Shown in pieces: positions 15,372 through 18,529 of a DNA stretch of 18,529 bases. The translations under genes were made by a program, and so were the position numbers. The stretch comes from an uncultured Collinsella sp. Its GTDB lineage: Bacteria; Actinomycetota; Coriobacteriia; Coriobacteriales; Coriobacteriaceae. Position 1 is the stretch's first letter. Each line of letters begins with the position of its first letter. The DNA lies in the NCBI GenBank assembly GCA_900542315.1, contig UQMV01000039.1, positions 1-18,529 of the forward strand, given 5' to 3'. The notes beneath the pieces were generated by a model, which did not search any database, had not been told where the DNA came from, and saw nothing but the letters and a program-made list of their open reading frames with translations.

Positions 15372-15956
15372 CTACTCACCTCCCAGCGGCGCGGAGCCCA
15401 CGTGGGAACCCGGCGCGACGTCGTTAATCTCGACAGCGGTGTGGCCGTCGACTTCCTTCATATATAGGTGCACGTTCTCCTCATGCGACGAGGGAACGTT
15501 CTTGCCGACAAAGTCCGGCGAGATGGGGAGCTCGCGGTGGCCGCGGTCAACGAGGACTGCCAGCTCGATGCGGCTCGGACGGCCCAGGTCCATGACGGCG
15601 TCGAGAGCGGCGCGAATGGTACGGCCCGTATACAGGATGTCGTCCACCAGCACGACGCGCTTGCCGTCGACGCTAAAGGGAATGTTGGTGGCGTGGATCG
15701 CGGGAGCGAAATTGGTAGCGTAGTCATCGCGGTAGAAGCTGATGTCGAGGCTGCCGAGCGGAACGTCGACGCCCTCGATCTCCTTGATCTCCTCGGCGAG
15801 CTTCTTTGCCAGAAGGTCGCCGCGCGTGACGATGCCGACCAGAGCGAGGTCTTCACAGCCCTCGTTGCGCTCGAGAATCTCGTGCGCGATGCGGGTCATC
15901 GCTCGATTGACGGCGGTCTCGTCCATGATGACCGCCTTGGGGGAAGTCGTGCCCAT
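15372..15956 (-). CDS. pyrR: Bifunctional pyr operon regulator / uracil phosphoribosyltransferase
   Basis: This 194-residue protein senses UMP and binds pyr mRNA to lower expression; it also has uracil phosphoribosyltransferase activity. The PRPP-binding signature is VVLVDDILYTGRT (101-113). Other family motifs are LVGIVTRGDLLA (39-50), GSLDISFYRDD (68-78) and LVDRGHRELPISPDFVGK. It is slightly longer than the B. subtilis protein (181 residues), mainly through a C-terminal tail (DVAPGSHVGSAPLGGE). The ATG at 15956 has AAGGAG close upstream. It is the first gene of the operon and lies directly downstream of a leader with a terminator and a competing fold, the arrangement expected for PyrR attenuation. 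Confidence 0.96.
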   Translation of the reverse strand: MGTTSPKAVIMDETAVNRAMTRIAHEILERNEGCEDLALVGIVTRGDLLAKKLAEEIKEIEGVDVPLGSLDISFYRDDYATNFAPAIHATNIPFSVDGKRVVLVDDILYTGRTIRAALDAVMDLGRPSRIELAVLVDRGHRELPISPDFVGKNVPSSHEENVHLYMKEVDGHTAVEINDVAPGSHVGSAPLGGE

Positions 15957-15995
15957 CGATCTCCTTCCTCACATGTCTTGACTGCTGACACAGTC

Positions 15996-16038
15996 AAAAA
16001 AAATAGATGCCCGACCGCTCAAAGCGGACCAGACACCC
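15996..16038 (-). terminator. Attenuator terminator in the pyr leader
   Basis: On the minus strand a stem of about 15 pairs, several of them G-U, with one bulged T joins 16023-16038 to 16005-16019. It has a three-base loop (16020-16022) and is followed by A then eight T (15996-16003). It lies 40 bases before the pyrR ATG and so would cut off the whole operon when it forms. Confidence 0.8.
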
Positions 16039-16092
16039 ACAGGAAGGGCTGCTCTTTGGCAGCTATGTAATTCCATGTGGGTATCTCGTACC
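16026..16092 (-). promoter_or_regulatory. pyr leader antiterminator / PyrR-binding candidate
   Basis: The minus-strand segment 16071-16092 can pair with 16026-16045, which includes most of the 5' arm of the attenuator terminator, so the two folds exclude each other. At its top is a small stem GCTGC/GCAGC (16048-16063) with the hexaloop CAAAGA. This differs by one base from the CNGNGA loop of known PyrR sites. The core part (16036-16081) can coexist with the terminator. The PyrR role is inferred from this and from pyrR being the first gene. Confidence 0.55.
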
Positions 16093-16111
16093 CCTTTAAT
16101 GGTCAAGGGAT

Positions 16112-16140
16112 AGTGTAGCCAACCTCGAGCTTAATTGCGA
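16112..16140 (-). promoter_or_regulatory. Candidate pyr operon promoter
   Basis: TACACT (16112-16117) is a reasonable -10 box with a weak TCGCAA -35 at 17 bases (16135-16140). It would start transcription near 16105, just upstream of the antiterminator arm, which is the position attenuation requires. TTGACC at 16101-16106 is an alternative -35, but it would start inside the fold. Confidence 0.4.
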
Positions 16141-16180
16141 GCATAAATACAGGGCAATCCGTAAACGGAGCCCAATGCTC
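16139..16180. other. Stacked hairpin element between pyr and rpmB
   Basis: The plus strand reads as three stacked helices: GAGCAT/ATGCTC (16139-16144 with 16175-16180), GGGC/GCCC (16152-16155 with 16170-16173) and TCCG/CGGA (16158-16161 with 16166-16169), with a TAAA tetraloop, a 7x1 internal loop and an AA bulge. Its edge overlaps the pyr -35 region. It lacks a T tract on either strand. It may be an operator-like palindrome or a small structured RNA. The 450-base intergenic region holding it otherwise contains only the promoters and leader listed here and no convincing gene. Confidence 0.4.
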
Positions 16181-16210
16181 AATAAACCTATATATATTTG
16201 TGGGACGAGC

Positions 16211-16239
16211 TTGAAAACGTACGCACGAGCTGGCATAAT
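16211..16239 (+). promoter_or_regulatory. rpmB promoter P1
   Basis: TTGAAA (16211-16216), exactly 17 bases, then CATAAT (16234-16239): each box matches the sigma-70 consensus at five of six positions. Start near 16246 gives a leader of about 160 bases before rpmB. It is the best classical promoter in the window. Confidence 0.7.
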
Positions 16240-16345
16240 CCCCTCTGCTGCACGCAAATCGGATCTACGTCCAGGGCCGTAGCGTGAGCACTATCGCCAA
16301 AAGAGGAATATCTCTGTGTAGATTACGCACAGGGAGCTGCTTCTG

Positions 16346-16354
16346 TGCTATAGT
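16346..16354 (+). promoter_or_regulatory. rpmB promoter P2, extended -10
   Basis: TGC-TATAGT is identical to the rpsT element. Start near 16361 leaves a leader of about 48 bases. An inverted repeat GCACAG-N10-CTGTGC (16327-16348) covers the spacer region and could be an operator. Confidence 0.6.
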
Positions 16355-16408
16355 TCAGGCTTGTTTGTTAACGCGACATGTTCGTTTGTCGCCCAAGGAG
16401 GGTCAGTT

Positions 16409-16597
16409 ATGTCCAAAGTTTGCGAAGTTTGCGGTAAGCACCCCGTTGCCGGTCGCTCCATCAGCCACTCTCACCGCGTCACCAACCGTAAGTTCCGCCC
16501 CAACATCCAGCGCGTCTACGTCGTCGTCGATGGTCACCGTCGCAAGATGAACGTTTGCTCCACCTGCCTCAAATCCGGCAAGGTTGCGCGCTCCTAA
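16409..16597 (+). CDS. rpmB: 50S ribosomal protein L28 (zinc-ribbon form)
   Basis: This 62-residue basic protein of the large ribosomal subunit reads MSKVCEVCGKHPVAGRSISH at the start, then SHRVTNRKFRPNIQ, the standard L28 core. Two CXXC pairs (Cys5/Cys8 and the pair in NVCSTC near 51-54) can form a zinc ribbon, so this is the zinc-binding (C+) form. Many bacteria keep a cysteine-free paralog for zinc starvation; none is seen in this window. The ATG at 16409 has a strong AAGGAGGG six bases upstream, so the longer frame from 16361 is rejected. It is a single-gene unit with two candidate promoters and a strong terminator at 16666-16698. Confidence 0.97.
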   Translation: MSKVCEVCGKHPVAGRSISHSHRVTNRKFRPNIQRVYVVVDGHRRKMNVCSTCLKSGKVARS

Positions 16598-16665
16598 ATA
16601 AGGTCTTACCAACAAGTACCTCGGACTCTCCGGGTCAAAGACCTCGCGTTCACATAGAACTTACC

Positions 16666-16698
16666 AAAGGCGCCCTCCCCTACGGAGGGCGCCTTTTT
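16666..16698 (+). terminator. Rho-independent terminator after rpmB
   Basis: A perfect 13-bp GC-rich stem (16666-16678 with 16684-16696) with a five-base loop ends in a run of five T. It lies 68 bases after the rpmB stop. The segment between the stop and this stem shows no gene. Confidence 0.95.
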
Positions 16699-16702
16699 GC
16701 AC

Positions 16703-16727
16703 TCATTGGGGACAGGCCTACATGAGT
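16703..16727 (+). repeat. Left terminal inverted repeat of the MITE-like element
   Basis: This copy starts TCATTGGGGACAGGCCTACA and matches the right copy except C for T at one position. Its outer ACTCAT (16701-16706) can also pair with its own ATGAGT (16722-16727), giving a subterminal hairpin like those that Y1 transposases recognise. Confidence 0.85.
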
Positions 16728-16934
16728 GGTTGCAGATGTCAAAGGGATCATAGCCCAACTGATATGCATTGTAACTTGACCAGCGGTACGCCTCGAGCGA
16801 GTCAAGCGCACCCTTCACGGGATTGAGATGAATATAGTCGAGCAGCTGCACTGCCTGCGTGTCCGACTCAACCGCGACCCGCGAATAGCGATTGTCAAAC
16901 AGATGTCCCGTTCTCCCCGTTTTCCCATTGAAAT

Positions 16935-16959
16935 ACTCATGTAAGCCTGTCCCCAATGA
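16935..16959 (-). repeat. Right terminal inverted repeat of the MITE-like element
   Basis: Read on the minus strand it starts TCATTGGGGACAGGCTTACA. The transposase fragment frame begins inside this repeat. Confidence 0.85.
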
Positions 16960-16990
16960 ACAGGGCGAAGCGGCAGGCGGATAGTTTAGT

Positions 16991-17020
16991 TAAAACGCTT
17001 CAGTTATTTGAAGCGTTTTA
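16991..17020. other. Perfect 12-bp hairpin upstream of adhE
   Basis: TAAAACGCTTCA (16991-17002) and TGAAGCGTTTTA (17009-17020) flank a six-base loop. On either strand the stem ends in TTTTA and lacks a long T run, so it is a mediocre bidirectional terminator. It lies 43 bases before the adhE -10 box and could instead be an operator for adhE control. It does not match the Rex consensus. Confidence 0.55.
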
Positions 17021-17063
17021 GTGTGCCTTTTAGAGGAATCTGACCGTTCGCCGAATAATTTCT

Positions 17064-17072
17064 TGCTATCAT
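17064..17072 (+). promoter_or_regulatory. Candidate adhE promoter, extended -10
   Basis: TGC-TATCAT would start transcription near 17079, about 34 bases before adhE. It sits inside CTTGC-N6-GCAAG (17062-17077), short inverted arms straddling the -10 box. No clear -35 is seen. Confidence 0.5.
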
Positions 17073-17112
17073 GCAAGGCGTAGGGTAAATCTCCGATCGC
17101 AAGGAGACACAA

Positions 17113-18529
17113 ATGGTGAAAAAGTCACCGGAAAACACTACTCCCGCAATTGTGGACAACGTAGAGGCGCTTGAGGCTAAGCTCGCTCAGATGCGAGAGG
17201 CCCAGGCGCTTTTTGCTACGTACACGCAGGAGCAGGTCGACAAGATCTTCTATGAGGCAGCCATGGCCGCCAACAAGGCTCGTATCCCGTTGGCGAAGAT
17301 GGCCATCGAGGAGACCGGCCGCGGCGTTCTTGAGGACAAGGTCATCAAGAACCACTACGCCGCAGAGTACATCTACAACGCTTACAAGAACACCAAGACC
17401 TGTGGCGTTCTGGAGCGCGACGAGGCTTACGGCATCACCAAGATCGCCGAGCCCATCGGCATCGTGGGCGCCGTCATCCCGACGACCAACCCCACCTCCA
17501 CCGCGATCTTCAAGACGCTGATCAGCCTGAAGACCCGCAACGCCATCATCATCTCCCCGCACCCGGCAGCCGCAAAATGCACCATCGCCGCCGCCAAGCT
17601 CGTGCTTGACGCCGCCGTCAAGGCCGGCGCCCCCGAGGGCATCATCGGCTGGGTCGATGTCCCCTCCATCGAGCTGACCAACATGGTCATGCGCGACGTC
17701 GACATCATCCTCGCCACCGGTGGCCCGGGCATGGTCAAGGCCGCTTACTCCTCGGGCAAGCCCGCCCTGGGCGTTGGCGCCGGTAACACCCCGGTCGTCA
17801 TCGACGACACCGCCGACGTGCTGCTCGCCGTCAACTCCATCATCCACTCCAAGACCTTCGACAACGGCATGATCTGCGCTTCCGAGCAGTCCGTGACCGT
17901 CATCGACACCATCTATGACCAGGTCAAGGCCGAGTTCCAGAAGCGCGGCTGCTACTTCGTCAAGCAGGGTGCCGAGATGGAGGCCCTGCGTGCCGCCATG
18001 TTCAAGAACGGCGCCCTCGATCACCGCATCCCCGGCATGGCTGCCGCCAAGATCGCCGAGCTCGCCGGCATCGAGGTTCCCGCCAAGACCAAGATCCTGA
18101 TCGCCGAGGTCACCTCCACCGACCCCGCCAAGGAGGAGTTCTCCCACGAGAAGCTCTCCCCGGTCCTGGCCATGTACCACGCCAAGGACTTCCAGGAGGC
18201 CGTCGACAAGGCTGAGCACCTGGTGCTCGCCGGTGGCCCGGGCCACACCGCCTCTCTGTACGTGCACCCCGCCCAGGCCGAGAAAATCAGCCTGTTCGAG
18301 CACGTCATGAAGGCCTGCCGTATCGTCATCAACACCCCGTCTTCGCACGGCGGCATCGGTGACCTGTACAACTTTGGCATGAAGCCGTCTCTGACCCTGG
18401 GCTGCGGCTCCTGGGGCGGCAACTCCGTCTCCGAGAACGTTGGGGTGAAGCACTTGATCAACGTTAAGACTGTGGCCGAGCGCCGTGAGAACATGCTGTG
18501 GTTCCGCGCTCCCGAGAAGGTCTACTTCA
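17113..18529 (+). CDS. adhE: Bifunctional aldehyde-alcohol dehydrogenase AdhE, N-terminal part
   Basis: The first 472 codons are present; the gene continues beyond the right edge. AdhE reduces acetyl-CoA to acetaldehyde and then ethanol with two NADH, forming spirosome filaments in fermenting bacteria. The visible part is the CoA-acylating aldehyde dehydrogenase domain: AEPIGIVGAVIPTTNPTSTA (about 112-131), IIISPHPAA, ATGGPGMVKAAYSSGKPALG, VGAGNTPVVID, the catalytic cysteine in NGMICASEQSV, and a C-terminal TPSSHGGIGDLYN and LGCGSWGGNSVSENV. The region after this domain (NVKTVAERRENMLWFRAPEKVYF) is the start of the linker to the iron-dependent alcohol dehydrogenase half in known AdhE, so a fusion is expected although its second half is not visible. 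The ATG at 17113 has AAGGAG six bases upstream. Strong use of C-ending codons suggests high expression. Confidence 0.95.
   Translation, partial: MVKKSPENTTPAIVDNVEALEAKLAQMREAQALFATYTQEQVDKIFYEAAMAANKARIPLAKMAIEETGRGVLEDKVIKNHYAAEYIYNAYKNTKTCGVLERDEAYGITKIAEPIGIVGAVIPTTNPTSTAIFKTLISLKTRNAIIISPHPAAAKCTIAAAKLVLDAAVKAGAPEGIIGWVDVPSIELTNMVMRDVDIILATGGPGMVKAAYSSGKPALGVGAGNTPVVIDDTADVLLAVNSIIHSKTFDNGMICASEQSVTVIDTIYDQVKAEFQKRGCYFVKQGAEMEALRAAMFKNGALDHRIPGMAAAKIAELAGIEVPAKTKILIAEVTSTDPAKEEFSHEKLSPVLAMYHAKDFQEAVDKAEHLVLAGGPGHTASLYVHPAQAEKISLFEHVMKACRIVINTPSSHGGIGDLYNFGMKPSLTLGCGSWGGNSVSENVGVKHLINVKTVAERRENMLWFRAPEKVYF

Larger units (their letters stand above)
16606..16956 (-). pseudogene. RAYT/Y1-family transposase remnant
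   Basis: An open frame of 116 codons contains a recognisable C-terminal part of a REP-associated tyrosine (Y1, IS200-like) transposase: HEYFNGKTGRTGHLFDNRYS, then LLDYIHLNPVKGAL and YRWSSYNAYQLG, matching the common GHLFxxRY...YIHLNPV...WSSY pattern. The core lies at about 16728-16940. The tyrosine in DYIHLNPV corresponds to the nucleophile of the family. The N-terminal domain with the HUH metal-binding histidines is absent, the frame starts inside one inverted repeat (first codon TTG), and its tail runs through the other repeat and the rpmB terminator. It therefore cannot be an active transposase on its own and is best read as an internally deleted remnant. Whether any peptide is made is unknown. 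Confidence 0.75.
16703..16959. mobile_element. 257-bp MITE-like element with RAYT fragment
   Basis: Two 25-base ends are inverted copies with 24 of 25 bases identical and enclose 207 bases of transposase-derived sequence. The left end begins within five bases of the rpmB terminator T run; the right end lies about 150 bases before adhE. Both ends contain GGGGACAGG, a motif type often seen beside RAYT genes. No target duplication is visible, as expected for the Y1 mechanism. It is probably non-autonomous and would need a full-length relative elsewhere. Confidence 0.7.

Noticed and set aside
16181..16200. TATATATAT run as a promoter or origin element
   Set aside because: No partner -35 box at a normal distance on either strand and no DnaA boxes nearby; it is only a short AT-rich stretch.
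16284..16550. An 88-codon plus-strand frame starting GTG at 16284 and overlapping rpmB
   Set aside because: No Shine-Dalgarno, no motif, and it runs into rpmB in a different frame; the region is better explained as promoter and leader.
17125..18453. A 442-codon open frame on the minus strand opposite adhE
   Set aside because: It mirrors the codon bias of adhE, has a glycine/valine/leucine-rich composition without any recognisable motif, and adhE itself is certain.
1..18529. CRISPR arrays, tRNA or rRNA genes, toxin-antitoxin or defence genes
   Set aside because: I looked for repeated spacers, cloverleaf patterns and small two-gene units on both strands and found none that hold up.

Overview
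The window is a compact, GC-rich bacterial chromosome segment made almost entirely of housekeeping genes. It most likely comes from a member of the Coriobacteriia (Actinomycetota), and Collinsella is my best guess. The reasons are a mihF-type integration host factor between pyrF and gmk-rpoZ (an actinobacterial arrangement), frequent GTG starts, a fermentative AdhE, and strong third-position G/C bias. The species call is inference from gene content, not a database match.

Layout, left to right. Bases 1-7769 are on the minus strand and read, in transcription order, comEA-comEC-holA-rpsT-lepA-dusB-hemW (hemW is cut by the window edge): DNA uptake, the replicative clamp-loader delta subunit, ribosomal protein S20, the EF4 GTPase, a tRNA dihydrouridine synthase and a HemW-type radical SAM protein. 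Bases 7983-10393 (minus) are mihF-gmk-rpoZ-thiI with almost no spacing, closed by a clear terminator. Bases 10633-15956 (minus) are a complete pyrR-pyrB-pyrC-pyrK-pyrD-pyrF operon. It covers the pathway from carbamoyl phosphate to UMP except PyrE, and carAB are also absent from the window. Its leader contains an attenuator with competing terminator and antiterminator folds. Bases 16140-18529 are on the plus strand: rpmB (L28, zinc-ribbon form) with two candidate promoters and a strong terminator, then a 257-bp element with inverted-repeat ends carrying a piece of a RAYT/Y1 transposase, then adhE, whose aldehyde dehydrogenase half runs off the right edge.

No gene cluster here looks like an undescribed system. 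The points worth a second look are mostly non-coding: the pyr attenuator, a folded rpsT leader that starts at the predicted transcription start, a probable leaderless lepA immediately after the rpsT terminator, a palindrome inside the comEA promoter, structured intergenic elements beside pyrF, pyrR, rpmB and adhE, a recurrent TGC-extended -10 element, and the transposase-derived miniature element. All RNA folds were drawn by eye, without energy calculation or alignment.
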